Shown one piece after another: positions 53,063 to 62,167 of a stretch of 64,000 bases of DNA (within the stretch, counting starts at the first letter, position 1; the number at the start of each line of letters is the position of its first letter). A program made the position numbers and the translations under genes. Below the pieces are notes generated by a model, which saw only the letters and a list, made by a program, of their open reading frames with translations, searched no databases and was not told the DNA's origin. Source of the stretch: an uncultured Clostridium sp. (lineage in GTDB: Bacteria > Bacillota > Clostridia > Clostridiales > Clostridiaceae); the NCBI RefSeq assembly GCF_900769625.1, contig NZ_CAAGHK010000060.1, forward strand, positions 1 to 64,000, read 5' to 3'.

Positions 53063-54199
53063 GTGAGTAAAAGATACACGCTGTTAAAAAAAGATGGAAA
53101 AGCAAGAAGAGGTCAGTTTGTTACTCCTCATGGGACTATACAGACTCCTGTATTTATGAATGTTGGAACTTTGGCAGCTATTAAAGGTGCAGTTTCAAGT
53201 ATGGATTTAAAGGAAATTGGATGTCAGGTTGAATTATCTAACACATATCACTTACATTTAAGACCAACTGATAAAGTTGTAAAACAAATGGGTGGATTAC
53301 ATAAGTTCATGAACTGGGATAGACCAATACTTACAGATTCAGGCGGATTCCAGGTTTTCTCATTATCAGCAATGAGAAAAATCAAAGAAGAAGGAGTTTA
53401 TTTCAATTCTCATATCGATGGAAAGAAAATATTCATGGGACCAGAAGAATCAATGCAGATTCAAAGCAATTTAGCATCAACAATAGCTATGGCTTTTGAT
53501 GAATGTATACCAAACCCTTCAACAAGAGAATATGTTGAAAGATCTGTAGCAAGAACTACAAGATGGCTTGAAAGATGCAAGATTGAAATGGATAGATTAA
53601 ATTCTCTTCCAGATACAATCAATAAGGAACAGATGCTTTTCGGAATCAATCAGGGTGGAACTTATGAAGATATAAGAATAGCACATGCTAAGGAAATCAG
53701 AAAGATGGATTTAGATGGATATGCTATCGGAGGATTAGCAGTTGGTGAAAGCCATGAAGACATGTACAGAGTAATAGATGCTGTTGTACCACATCTTCCA
53801 GAAGATAAGCCGATATATTTAATGGGTGTTGGAACTCCTGAAAATATATTAGAAGCAGTTGACAGAGGAGTAGACTTCTTTGACTGTGTGCTTCCAGCAA
53901 GAAACGGAAGACATGGAAATGTTTACACAAGTAAAGGAAAACTTAACTTAATGAATGCAAAGTTTGAACTTGATGAAAAGCCGATAGATGATAAATGTGG
54001 ATGTCCTGCATGTAAGCATTACACAAGATCATACATAAGACATTTGTTCAAGGCTAAAGAAATGCTTGCTATGAGATTATGTGTACTTCACAACTTATAC
54101 TTCTATAATAAGTTAATGGAAGAAATAAGAGATGCTATCGATGGTGGATATTATAAAGAATTCAAAGAAAAGAAACTTCAAGAATGGAAAACTAAATAA
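53063..54199 (+). CDS. tgt: tRNA-guanine transglycosylase
   Basis: This 378-residue TIM-barrel enzyme swaps guanine 34 for preQ1 in tRNAs with GUN anticodons. TPVFMNVGTLAAIKG, the catalytic-site block LTDSGGFQVFSLS, GGLAVGE, GVDFFDCVLPARNGRHG and the zinc-binding CGCPACKHYTRSYIRHL are all present. GAGGTG overlaps an in-frame GTG at 53054; the GTG at 53063 gives the usual MSKRYTLLKKDG start. A long terminator follows. Confidence 0.96.
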   Translation: MSKRYTLLKKDGKARRGQFVTPHGTIQTPVFMNVGTLAAIKGAVSSMDLKEIGCQVELSNTYHLHLRPTDKVVKQMGGLHKFMNWDRPILTDSGGFQVFSLSAMRKIKEEGVYFNSHIDGKKIFMGPEESMQIQSNLASTIAMAFDECIPNPSTREYVERSVARTTRWLERCKIEMDRLNSLPDTINKEQMLFGINQGGTYEDIRIAHAKEIRKMDLDGYAIGGLAVGESHEDMYRVIDAVVPHLPEDKPIYLMGVGTPENILEAVDRGVDFFDCVLPARNGRHGNVYTSKGKLNLMNAKFELDEKPIDDKCGCPACKHYTRSYIRHLFKAKEMLAMRLCVLHNLYFYNKLMEEIRDAIDGGYYKEFKEKKLQEWKTK

Positions 54200-54201
54200 T
54201 A

Positions 54202-54256
54202 AATATAAAAAATATTCATTGTAAGATATTATCTTGCAATGAATATTTTTTATATT
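54202..54256 (+). terminator. Long intrinsic terminator after tgt
   Basis: Arms of 24 bases (54202-54225 with 54233-54256), with a single G-T pair, surround a 7-base loop. The descending arm includes TTTTTT. Confidence 0.85.
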
Positions 54257-54290
54257 TAATTAACTGTTTATTTCTGATATAAATCTTTAC

Positions 54291-54434
54291 ATGAATATAT
54301 TAAATGATTATCTAGAATTATTTGGAGAAGGCATATTTACAGGATATTGATTTAGTGCTCCAAAATGTAATGAAGTATTGTTCGCACATATGAAATTAAT
54401 TGAAGAACAAGATTTATTAGCCTTTGTTTTTTAA
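54291..54434 (+). pseudogene. Short decayed ORF of unknown family
   Basis: Forty-seven codons read MNILNDYLELFGEGIFTGY, an in-frame TGA, then FSAPKCNEVLFAHMKLIEEQ and DLLAFVF. The composition is protein-like, with one stop inside. No ribosome binding site is seen. I do not recognise the protein. Confidence 0.4.
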
Positions 54435-54677
54435 AAGGTTATTTTTAATTATTTTAGGAATTTTATTATATATCTATGTAAATGTTTTACTATATTATAA
54501 ATTAAATGTAAGTATATGAATAAAAATGCTGCACTAGGGCATAATATTAATTGAATTAAAGATATAATATGAATAAATAATTAAAATTATAATAATAGGG
54601 TTGATATTATAATATAATAAAGTTAAACTACTTAACATGGAATAATTTAAATATATTAAAGTGGGAGGAGTAAGAAA
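54435..54677. other. AT-rich leader of yajC
   Basis: This contains no ORF and no clear hairpin. It presumably carries the yajC promoter. A GTGGGAGGAG site precedes the ATG at 54678. Confidence 0.4.
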
Positions 54678-54968
54678 ATGAATGGTACTATGGGAGCAAT
54701 CCTTTTAAATGTATTGCCTTTTGTTGTTGTTTTAGCAGTGTTCTATTTCTTGATGATAATTCCAGAAAAGAAAAGAAAGAAAACATATCAGACAATGATT
54801 GAAGGATTAAGAGTTCATGATGAAATAGTGACAAGAGGTGGTATAGTAGGTAAAATTACTAACATTGAAGAAAAGTATGTTACTATTGAAACAAGTAATG
54901 CAAAAACTAAGATAAAATTTGATAAAAGTGGTATTGCATATAAAACAAGTAAAGATGCAAATATCTAG
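54678..54968 (+). CDS. yajC: Preprotein translocase accessory subunit YajC
   Basis: This is a 96-residue protein. One membrane helix (about residues 8-27, VLPFVVVLAVFYFLMIIPEKK) and the RGGIVGKITNIEEKYVTIET segment define YajC, which associates with SecDF at the Sec translocon. The length is typical. secD and secF follow after one small membrane protein gene. Confidence 0.95.
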   Translation: MNGTMGAILLNVLPFVVVLAVFYFLMIIPEKKRKKTYQTMIEGLRVHDEIVTRGGIVGKITNIEEKYVTIETSNAKTKIKFDKSGIAYKTSKDANI

Positions 54969-55067
54969 CAATAAAAAATATATGCTTGTTTTGTAATAAG
55001 TCATATTTGCAGAATTTCAAGGATATAGTTTTATATAGGTATAATTTATATAATTTTTGTTAAGAAT

Positions 55068-55110
55068 AATGCCTCCTGATACCTCATAAAATGAAGTATT
55101 GGGAGGTGTT
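55068..55110 (+). promoter_or_regulatory. Hairpin masking the ribosome binding site of the next gene
   Basis: The 20-base arm 55068-55087 pairs with 55091-55110 (four G-T pairs, one mismatch) around a 3-base loop. The 3' arm contains the GGGAGGTG Shine-Dalgarno sequence of the GTG start at 55116. It has no T tract, so translational control is more likely than termination. Confidence 0.55.
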
Positions 55111-55115
55111 GCTTT

Positions 55116-55490
55116 GTGGAAAATAATAATTATTTAAAATGTGTGCTGAAGGGTACTGTTGGAACATTGTTATTTACTTTTATCGGGATTGTTATATTGT
55201 CATGCCTTATGACTAAACTTGTTTTCAGCAGACAGATTTTTAATGTGCTTTATTTCGTTATTTCTCTTATCAGCCTTGCAATAGGTGCAATGATAGCTGC
55301 GAGAAAGAAGAAATCCAGAGGAATGCTTGTTGGATTTGGTGTAACATTATTTTATTTTGTAATCATATACATTTTGTGCAGTATTGTCAATGGCAGGTTC
55401 AGTTTTAATATGTATGAATTATTCAAGCTGGCATCAGCATTAGTAATAGGAGGACTTGGCGGAGTTCTCGGTGTTAACATGCAGAAGTAA
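55116..55490 (+). CDS. TIGR04086-type four-helix membrane protein
   Basis: This is a 124-residue protein with four hydrophobic segments (GTLLFTFIGIVILSCLM, NVLYFVISLISLAIGAMIAA, GMLVGFGVTLFYFVIIYIL, ASALVIGGLGGVLGV). Length, spacing and place between yajC and secD match the TIGR04086 family of clostridia and bacilli. The function is unknown. The start is a GTG 8 bases after GGGAGGTG, a site buried in the hairpin at 55068. Confidence 0.82.
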   Translation: MENNNYLKCVLKGTVGTLLFTFIGIVILSCLMTKLVFSRQIFNVLYFVISLISLAIGAMIAARKKKSRGMLVGFGVTLFYFVIIYILCSIVNGRFSFNMYELFKLASALVIGGLGGVLGVNMQK

Positions 55491-55869
55491 AACAGAAAGA
55501 ATGTGATGAAAAAGTATTACACGTAAAGATGAATGAAAAGCAGAATTATAGTAATATTAATAATGTTCATTGATTTAAATGTGATGTCATGTCAAACGCT
55601 GATGATTAAAAATTCGATCTCTGTAACAAACTCTCAATTAATTGATAAATAGTGAATAATTTTCTTGAGCATATTAACTAAATAATATTGTGGGAATAAA
55701 AAACTTTATTAAGAAATTATAGTGTGCTATAATGAACAATGTATTCATAGGGGTAATTATAATATTATTATATTTTACATAATATTTAATAAATAAAGTC
55801 AATAGAATGACGTACTGAATTTTCAAAAGGTGCGGGAATTAAATGACATAATTTATGGAGGGAGATAAG
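55491..55869 (+). other. Gap before secD, with a candidate promoter
   Basis: There is no intact gene. An extended -10 element (TGCTATAAT, 55725-55733) lies about 135 bp before secD, with only a poor -35. Around 55588-55650 one frame reads MSCQTLMIKNSISVTNSQLI, which distantly recalls the Cys-rich SCIFF peptide (CQ..CK.SC.V.NQ), but most cysteines are absent. This is very tentative. Confidence 0.4.
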
Positions 55870-57129
55870 ATGAAGAAAAACGGCAAAAGTGCAGCACTTC
55901 TTGGATTAATTATTGCTGTAATAGTATTTTTTGCTTTTGCAGGATTTAAGGGATTAGTCATTGGTGACTATGCATTTAAATCATTTGATTCAGTAATTAC
56001 AAGAGGACTTGATCTTCAAGGCGGAGTTTCTGTTCTTATGGAAATTCAAAAGGATGATGTAACTCAGGAAGAATTAGAAAGCACAAAACAGCATCTTGAG
56101 TTAAGAGTTAACAAACTAGGAGTTGCTGAAACAGTAATAACAACTGAAGGGGATAAGAGAATTAGGGTTGATATCCCTGGACAATTTGATTCAAATGAAA
56201 TTGTCAAGAGCTTAAGCCAGTCAGGTAACTTAGTGTTTAAAAGTCCAGATGGTGAGGAAATCTTAACAGGAAGTGATGTTAAGAAGGCTACAGCTCAGCT
56301 TAATCAGCAGAGTGGTAAATATGAAGTAGGTCTTGAATTTAATGATGAAGGAACAGTAAAATTTGCTGATGCAACATCAAAATATATAGGTAAAACAATA
56401 GGGATTTATCTTGATGATGAAGAAATATCAAGCCCTACAGTTCAGGCTGTAATATCAGATGGTAAGGCATCTATCACTGGAAGCAAGACATTAGAAGAAA
56501 ATAAGGCATTAGCTGGAATGATAAATTCTGGTGCACTTCCAATGCCAGTTAAATCAATTTCGGTTAAAAATGTTGGAGCAGAACTTGGTGCAACAGCTTT
56601 CCCTAATGCAATGAAAGCAGGAGCAATTGGTATAGGACTTGTATTCTTATTTATGATTCTTATATACAGACGTCAGGGATTTTTTGCAGATATAGCGTTA
56701 ACATTATACATTTTCTTGATATTAATCATATTTGTTGAAGTAGGAGTGACACTTACACTTCCAGGTATTGCAGCATTACTTCTTACAATAGGTATGGCTG
56801 TTGATGCTAACATATTAATATTTGAAAGAACAAAAGAAGAACTTAAAAAAGGTGTATCAGTTAAAACGGCAATTAAGAGAGGTTCAGAAAATGCCCTTTC
56901 TTCAATAGTAGACTCAAATGTAACTACAATATTATGTGCTTTAATCTTATACTTTATAGGTTCAGGATCAGTTAAGGGATTTGCTATAACTCTTATGATA
57001 GGTATATTAGTAAGTTTATTTACTGCTCTTGTAGTAACAAAAGTATTGATTAATTTAGCTGTAGATTGTGGAATTTTGAGCAAACCAGTGCATTTTGGAG
57101 TGAAGAAGGAGGCTGAAAAACATGCTTAA
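55870..57129 (+). CDS. secD: Protein translocase subunit SecD
   Basis: This 419-residue membrane protein works with SecF to pull exported proteins outward using the proton or sodium gradient. An N-terminal helix is followed by RGLDLQGGVSVLMEI and a large periplasmic-type loop (LELRVNKLGVAETVI, RVDIPGQFD). After it come five helices with GAELGATAFPNAMKAG, TIGMAVDANILIFERTKEEL and FAITLMIGILVSLFTALVVT. GGAGGGA at 55857 supports the ATG at 55870 over the ATG at 55855. secF overlaps by 8 bases. Confidence 0.96.
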   Translation: MKKNGKSAALLGLIIAVIVFFAFAGFKGLVIGDYAFKSFDSVITRGLDLQGGVSVLMEIQKDDVTQEELESTKQHLELRVNKLGVAETVITTEGDKRIRVDIPGQFDSNEIVKSLSQSGNLVFKSPDGEEILTGSDVKKATAQLNQQSGKYEVGLEFNDEGTVKFADATSKYIGKTIGIYLDDEEISSPTVQAVISDGKASITGSKTLEENKALAGMINSGALPMPVKSISVKNVGAELGATAFPNAMKAGAIGIGLVFLFMILIYRRQGFFADIALTLYIFLILIIFVEVGVTLTLPGIAALLLTIGMAVDANILIFERTKEELKKGVSVKTAIKRGSENALSSIVDSNVTTILCALILYFIGSGSVKGFAITLMIGILVSLFTALVVTKVLINLAVDCGILSKPVHFGVKKEAEKHA

Positions 57130-57991
57130 GATAATAGAAAAATCAAAGATATGGATTTCAATTTCCTTAATTATAATAGTACTTGGATTAGGTTTCATAT
57201 GTTTTAAAGGTTTAAACTTTGGAATAGACTTTAAGGGTGGAACACAGGTTTCAATACAGTTGAATGAAAATATCAGTAAAGAAGATGCAGATGCAGTTGT
57301 TAAAGAATATGCACCTGATTCAAGTACAACTATTTCAAATACTTATGAATATGAAATAAAATCAACTGATTTAGATAGCGATAAGTTATCTTCAATAATG
57401 AATGACTTAGAAGAAAAATATTCATTAGAAGATTCAGCTTTACTTTCTCAAGAAGAAATCGGAGCAGCAATAGGTAAGGAATTAACAAGAAACTCATTAC
57501 TTGCTATTCTTGCAGCAAGTGCAGTTATGCTTGTATATGTTGCAATAAGATTTGAATTTAAATTTGGTGTGGCTGCTTTAATAGCAACACTTCATGATGT
57601 GTTAGTTACAATAACTGTATATGCTGTATTTGGAATTCCAGTAAACACTCCATTTATTGCAGCTATATTAACAATAGTTGGTTACTCTATGAATGATACA
57701 ATTGTAATATTCGATAGAATAAGAGAAAACTTAAAGAAAATGAGAAGAGCGAATACAGTTGAAGTTGCAAATACAAGTATCACTGAAACTTTAACAAGAT
57801 CGATAAATACATCGTTATCTACATTAGTTACGATAATAGCTATAAATATATTAGTTCCTTCAGTTAGAGAATTCACTATTCCATTAATTGTAGGAATTGT
57901 ATGTGGAGCTTATTCTTCAATATTTATAGCATCACCAGTCTGGGTATTTTTAAAAGAAAAAACAGGTAAGAAAAAAGTTAAAAATGCTTAA
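57122..57991 (+). CDS. secF: Protein translocase subunit SecF
   Basis: This is a 289-residue membrane protein. After the first helix comes the SecF hallmark FGIDFKGGTQVSIQL. Five more helices follow, with IGKELTRNSLLAILAA, ATLHDVLVTITVYAVFG, GYSMNDTIVIFDRIRENL and the RSINTSLSTLVTI block. The length is normal. It is translated from an ATG inside the end of secD, so SecD and SecF are made together. Confidence 0.96.
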   Translation: MLKIIEKSKIWISISLIIIVLGLGFICFKGLNFGIDFKGGTQVSIQLNENISKEDADAVVKEYAPDSSTTISNTYEYEIKSTDLDSDKLSSIMNDLEEKYSLEDSALLSQEEIGAAIGKELTRNSLLAILAASAVMLVYVAIRFEFKFGVAALIATLHDVLVTITVYAVFGIPVNTPFIAAILTIVGYSMNDTIVIFDRIRENLKKMRRANTVEVANTSITETLTRSINTSLSTLVTIIAINILVPSVREFTIPLIVGIVCGAYSSIFIASPVWVFLKEKTGKKKVKNA

Positions 57992-58012
57992 TTACTGGAT
58001 TTAGATTATAAT

Positions 58013-58043
58013 GAAAAACCTTCAGCATACATGGAGGTTTTTT
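58013..58043 (+). terminator. Intrinsic terminator after secF
   Basis: AAAAACCTTC pairs with GGAGGTTTTTT around a 10-base loop, followed by ATTTC. Confidence 0.8.
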
Positions 58044-58123
58044 ATTTCGTAATAAAACAATTGTAAAAATATCGACAATCATTTATAATATATGTGTTTT
58101 CTAATTTTATGGAGGAAGAAGCC

Positions 58124-59002
58124 ATGCGTAAATTCTGGGAAAGTATATATTGTCCAAATTATATTACTGGATATAACCCATTTATACTTAAAGGTATGAA
58201 CAAAGCAATAGAGAGATTAGCTTTAGCTGTTAATAATAGACAGAAAATTGTCGTTTATGGTACATATAATGTCGATGGAATTTGTGCGGTTTCATCGTTA
58301 ATTCTTGTTCTTAGATATTTAAACGCTGATGTAGAATATCTGATATATGATAGGCAGGAAAATGATGCGAGGATAAATTCGGAAGACATAAAAGATAATG
58401 TTGATTTTTTGGGTGCTGAGCTTTTAATAACTTTAGGTGTAGGATTGAAATCACAGGCAGAAGTAAATTTATGCAAGAAATTAGGCATAGATTTAATTGT
58501 GCTGGAAAATGAAATAAGTGATACAGTAAATGACTATATTTACATCAATCCAAATCAAAAGGGTTGTCAGTATAGATACAAAGATTTATCAACAAGTGGG
58601 ATGACATTTAAATTGATGCAGGCAGTAGCAATTTATTATAATATGAAGAGCATCAACAAATATTTAGATCTAATACTAATTGGGGTGGAGTGGTCTAAAG
58701 TTGCAGCTAAAGGGGAAAATAAAGTATTGATTAAAGAAGGAAATAAATTTTTAATGAATACTAATAATAATGGGTTAAGGTCAATAATAGAATTTAATAA
58801 TATAAAGGAATTCGACTATTGTGGCATACAAAAGATAATAGAATCATTAATTCCACCTATAGGTGCTGTAGGAATTACTGATAATGCAAGGATTGTTTTG
58901 GAACTTCTAACTACTAATGATAAAGACAGATCTGATCAGATTGTGAAGTATCTGTATAGTTTGAAGAGGAATTATTCATTGAATCAAGTTAAACACGTAT
59001 AA
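58124..59002 (+). CDS. RecJ-like DHH protein with lost active-site residues (probable pseudoenzyme)
   Basis: This 292-residue protein stands where many clostridia have recJ. It aligns with the RecJ DHH domain in order, yet the metal ligands are replaced. GDYDVDG is GTYNVDG (46-52); the TVDCG aspartate is G105 in TLGVG; DHH is E128-N129-E130; and the TVADVV aspartate is S191 in GVEWSKVA. Structural residues around them (INP..KGCQY, GMTFKLMQA, GENKVLIKEG) are kept. The chain ends after the DHH region, about half the length of RecJ, without the OB domain. The ORF is intact, with GGAGGA before the ATG at 58124, so it is probably maintained for a non-catalytic role. Confidence 0.82.
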   Translation: MRKFWESIYCPNYITGYNPFILKGMNKAIERLALAVNNRQKIVVYGTYNVDGICAVSSLILVLRYLNADVEYLIYDRQENDARINSEDIKDNVDFLGAELLITLGVGLKSQAEVNLCKKLGIDLIVLENEISDTVNDYIYINPNQKGCQYRYKDLSTSGMTFKLMQAVAIYYNMKSINKYLDLILIGVEWSKVAAKGENKVLIKEGNKFLMNTNNNGLRSIIEFNNIKEFDYCGIQKIIESLIPPIGAVGITDNARIVLELLTTNDKDRSDQIVKYLYSLKRNYSLNQVKHV

Positions 59003-59134
59003 GTTTGTCTAAATTAAGAATAAATAAAATGTGAACTGTGAGAAATTCAGAATACATTGAATTTATATATAATGTGCTATTTAATATAAAAAATATATTT
59101 TTTATATTAAATATATGCTGTGGAGGAATCAAAT

Positions 59135-59653
59135 ATGGATTTAAAAGAGAAAATAAGAGTAATTGAAAATTTTCCGAAGGAAGGAATAAGCTTCAAGGAT
59201 ATTACAACTTTAATTGCTGATAAAGAAGGATTAAAAGCTTCAGTTGATGCAATTGTAGATTACTTAAAAGATAAAAATATAGATTTAATTGTTGGACCAG
59301 AAGCAAGAGGATTTATTTTTGGAGTTCCTGTAGCATATGCAATGGGAATAGGGTTTGTTCCAGTAAGAAAGCCAGGGAAATTACCAGCAGAAACGATTTC
59401 GGTAACTTATGATTTAGAATACGGCAGTGATGAAATACAAATTCATAAAGATGCAATTAAGCCAGGACAAAGAGTTGCAATAGTTGATGATTTATTAGCA
59501 ACAGGAGGTACGGTTGAAGCTGTAACTAAATTAATAGAACAAGCAGGTGGAATTGTTGCTTCTGTAGATTTCGTTACTGAATTAACAGATCTTAAAGGAA
59601 GAGATAAGTTAAAAGGATATGATGTAATGTCATTAGTTGAATACAACTGTTAG
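59135..59653 (+). CDS. apt: Adenine phosphoribosyltransferase
   Basis: This 172-residue purine-salvage enzyme makes AMP from adenine and PRPP. IRVIENFPKEGISFKDITTL, GPEARGFIFGVPVAYA, the PVRKPGKLP flexible loop and the PRPP motif VAIVDDLLATGGT are all typical. GGAGGA at 59122 gives the ATG at 59135, five codons inside the longest frame. The order secF-DHH-apt-rel is conserved in clostridia. A terminator follows directly. Confidence 0.97.
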   Translation: MDLKEKIRVIENFPKEGISFKDITTLIADKEGLKASVDAIVDYLKDKNIDLIVGPEARGFIFGVPVAYAMGIGFVPVRKPGKLPAETISVTYDLEYGSDEIQIHKDAIKPGQRVAIVDDLLATGGTVEAVTKLIEQAGGIVASVDFVTELTDLKGRDKLKGYDVMSLVEYNC

Positions 59654-59654
59654 A

Positions 59655-59692
59655 AATAAAAGTTATGCTTATGTGGCATAACTTTTATTTTG
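59655..59692 (+). terminator. Intrinsic terminator after apt
   Basis: A perfect 14-bp stem (AATAAAAGTTATGC, 59655-59668, with 59676-59689) starts two bases after the stop codon and ends in TTTTATTTTG. Confidence 0.85.
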
Positions 59693-59854
59693 TATAAAAT
59701 TATAAACCTTTATAAATTTTCTATAGTTTTAGTATAAAATTATAGAATTAACAAGTAGTATTTACTTTGTTTTATTATAGTTTCATGCTTATAAACTTTA
59801 GGGTTATAAAATGTTGAAAATAGAAGTAAAATAATATATAATTATTAGAAAGTG

Positions 59855-59899
59855 AGGCTGGTTATGAAACCAGCCTTTGAATTTAATTTAAAATTTTTT
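59855..59899 (+). terminator. Hairpin in the rel leader, possible terminator or attenuator
   Basis: A perfect 9-bp stem (AGGCTGGTT with AACCAGCCT, 59855-59876) and a 4-base loop are followed by an AT stretch with TTTTTTT at about 59893. It lies 25-70 bases before the rel start, in a leader downstream of the apt terminator. Confidence 0.55.
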
Positions 59900-59923
59900 T
59901 AGTGTAGAAGGAGAGTAATCCTT

Positions 59924-62134
59924 ATGGTTGATGAATTGTTAGAAAAAATCAATAAAAACTGCCATAATGTTGATATAGAAATGGTGAAAAAGGCATATAA
60001 TTTTGCCAAGGAAGCACATAAGGACCAAAAAAGAGAATCAGGAGAACCCTATATAATTCATCCAATAGCAGTTGCTGAAATATTAGCAGAACTTGGAATG
60101 GATACGAATACTATAGTAGCAGGGCTTCTTCATGATGTGATAGAGGATACTGACTGTTCATATGAAGATGCAGCAAGAATATTTAATCCTGAAATTGCGA
60201 ATTTAGTTGATGGTGTTACAAAACTTACAAAACTGGGCGAAATGGAATATAAAACCAAAGAAGAACAACAGGCAGATAATGTTAGAAAAATGCTGCTTGC
60301 AATGGCTAAGGATATAAGAGTAATTATAATAAAGCTGGCAGATAGACTTCATAATATGAGAACTCTTAAGTTTATGCCGGCTAACAAGCAGAAGAATAAA
60401 GCAAAAGAGACTCTTGATATTTATGCACCACTAGCACACAGACTTGGTATGTCTAAAATAAAATGGGAGCTCGAGGATCTTTGTTTTAGATATCTTCATG
60501 AAAAAGAATATTATGATCTTGTGAAAGATATTGCTGAAAAAAGGGTTGAAAGAGAAAGCTATATTCAGGATATAGTGAGTGATCTTTATAAAAAACTTGA
60601 AGCAGCAGGAATTGATTCTGATATAGAAGGAAGGCCAAAGCATTTTTACAGCATATATAAGAAGATGGTAAGTAAGAATAAGAGTATTGAAGAAATATTT
60701 GACCTTACAGCAATAAGGGTTCTTGTTAATTCTGTAAAGGACTGTTATGGAGTACTTGGCATTGTTCACACTATATATAGACCTATTCCTGGGCGATTTA
60801 AGGATTATATAGCTATGCCTAAGCCTAATATGTATCAGTCACTTCATACGACTGTAATAGGTCCACAGGGAAAGACGTTTGAAATTCAAATAAGAACATT
60901 TGAAATGCATAAAACAGCAGAATATGGTATTGCTGCTCATTGGAAATACAAAGAAGGTGATACAGGAAGTTCAGAAGCTGACAATCAGAAGGATTTTGAA
61001 AAGAAGCTTGCATGGCTGAGAGATATGCTTGAATGGCAGAAGGAAACATCTGATGCAGAAGAATTTATGGAAGGCTTCAAGATAGATTTATTTTCTGACG
61101 AAGTCTTTGTATTTACCCCAAAGGGTGTTGTGATAAATTTATGCAGCAAAGCTACACCAATTGACTTTGCATATAGAATACATACTGATGTAGGAAACAA
61201 ATGTGTAGGAGCCAAAGTTAATGGTAAGATAGTGCCTCTTGACTATACATTAAAGACAGGAGAAATTGTTGAAATATTGACATCTCCAAATGCAAAAGGT
61301 CCTAACATGGATTGGCTGAATATTGCAAAAAGTAATCAGTCAAAGAGTAAAATAAAACTTTGGTTTAAAAAAGCTAAAAAAGAAGAAAATATTGTTAAGG
61401 GAAAAGAAATCTTTGAAAAGGAATTAAAAAAGCAGGCTGTAAATTATGCTGATATTGCAAAAGGTGATGTTTATGAAAAGCTGATAAAAAGATATAATAT
61501 ACATTCCATGGATGATTTATATGCAGTTGTAGGAATAGGAAGCATTTCTGCATCATCTTTCATTTCTAGATTAAAAGATGATAATGGACTTGATAAGTCA
61601 GCAAAAGAAAGGGAAAATAAAGAAATCTTAAGTAAATCAATAGAAGAGCAGATTGCAAAGACAGCAAGGCAAGGTGAACCTAACAGTTATGGAATTACTG
61701 TAAAGGGTGAAAGCAATCTTATGGTAAGATTTGCTAAATGTTGTTCGCCAGTTCCTGGAGATGAAATTTTAGGTTATATAACTAAAGGCAGAGGTGTATC
61801 TGTACATAGAAAAGACTGCAGTAATTTAAAGACTCTTATCGAAACTGATGGCGATAAAGTTGTCGAAGTTAATTGGGGTAAATCTCAGAATACTGCATAT
61901 TTTGCAGAAATACAGGTTAAGGCAGAAGACAGAGCAAGTCTTCTTGCTGATACAATGAGTGTGATTTCAGATTTAAAGCTTCAATTAAGCGCAGTAAATG
62001 CAAATCTTGCAAAAGAAGGTTTTGCGTTTATAAACATTAAATTAAAGATAACATCAGTTAAGGATTTAAATGAGCTTATGAAAAAAATAAAGAGACTTAA
62101 AGGTGTAATTGATGTATATAGAGTAAATAGTTAA
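59924..62134 (+). CDS. relA: Bifunctional (p)ppGpp synthetase/hydrolase Rel
   Basis: This 736-residue protein makes and degrades the alarmone (p)ppGpp. The HD hydrolase domain has YIIHPIAVAEIL and LLHDVIEDT (H70, D71), so hydrolysis should be active. The synthetase domain shows RPKHFYSIYKKM, DLTAIRVLV and PGRFKDYIAMPKPNMYQSLH; the RFKD form is that of bifunctional enzymes. EIQIRTFEMHKTAEYGIAAHWKYK closes it. TGS (VFVFTPKGVVINL) and a C-terminal ACT domain follow. The length is normal. GGAGAG precedes the ATG. Confidence 0.97.
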   Translation: MVDELLEKINKNCHNVDIEMVKKAYNFAKEAHKDQKRESGEPYIIHPIAVAEILAELGMDTNTIVAGLLHDVIEDTDCSYEDAARIFNPEIANLVDGVTKLTKLGEMEYKTKEEQQADNVRKMLLAMAKDIRVIIIKLADRLHNMRTLKFMPANKQKNKAKETLDIYAPLAHRLGMSKIKWELEDLCFRYLHEKEYYDLVKDIAEKRVERESYIQDIVSDLYKKLEAAGIDSDIEGRPKHFYSIYKKMVSKNKSIEEIFDLTAIRVLVNSVKDCYGVLGIVHTIYRPIPGRFKDYIAMPKPNMYQSLHTTVIGPQGKTFEIQIRTFEMHKTAEYGIAAHWKYKEGDTGSSEADNQKDFEKKLAWLRDMLEWQKETSDAEEFMEGFKIDLFSDEVFVFTPKGVVINLCSKATPIDFAYRIHTDVGNKCVGAKVNGKIVPLDYTLKTGEIVEILTSPNAKGPNMDWLNIAKSNQSKSKIKLWFKKAKKEENIVKGKEIFEKELKKQAVNYADIAKGDVYEKLIKRYNIHSMDDLYAVVGIGSISASSFISRLKDDNGLDKSAKERENKEILSKSIEEQIAKTARQGEPNSYGITVKGESNLMVRFAKCCSPVPGDEILGYITKGRGVSVHRKDCSNLKTLIETDGDKVVEVNWGKSQNTAYFAEIQVKAEDRASLLADTMSVISDLKLQLSAVNANLAKEGFAFINIKLKITSVKDLNELMKKIKRLKGVIDVYRVNS

Positions 62135-62167
62135 TATTTTTATAGCTATAGAAGCTGGGGGATTTTG

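Noticed and set aside
54291..54434. In-frame TGA read as selenocysteine
   Set aside because: There is no convincing SECIS-like hairpin after the TGA, no ribosome binding site before the ATG, and no recognised selenoprotein similarity.
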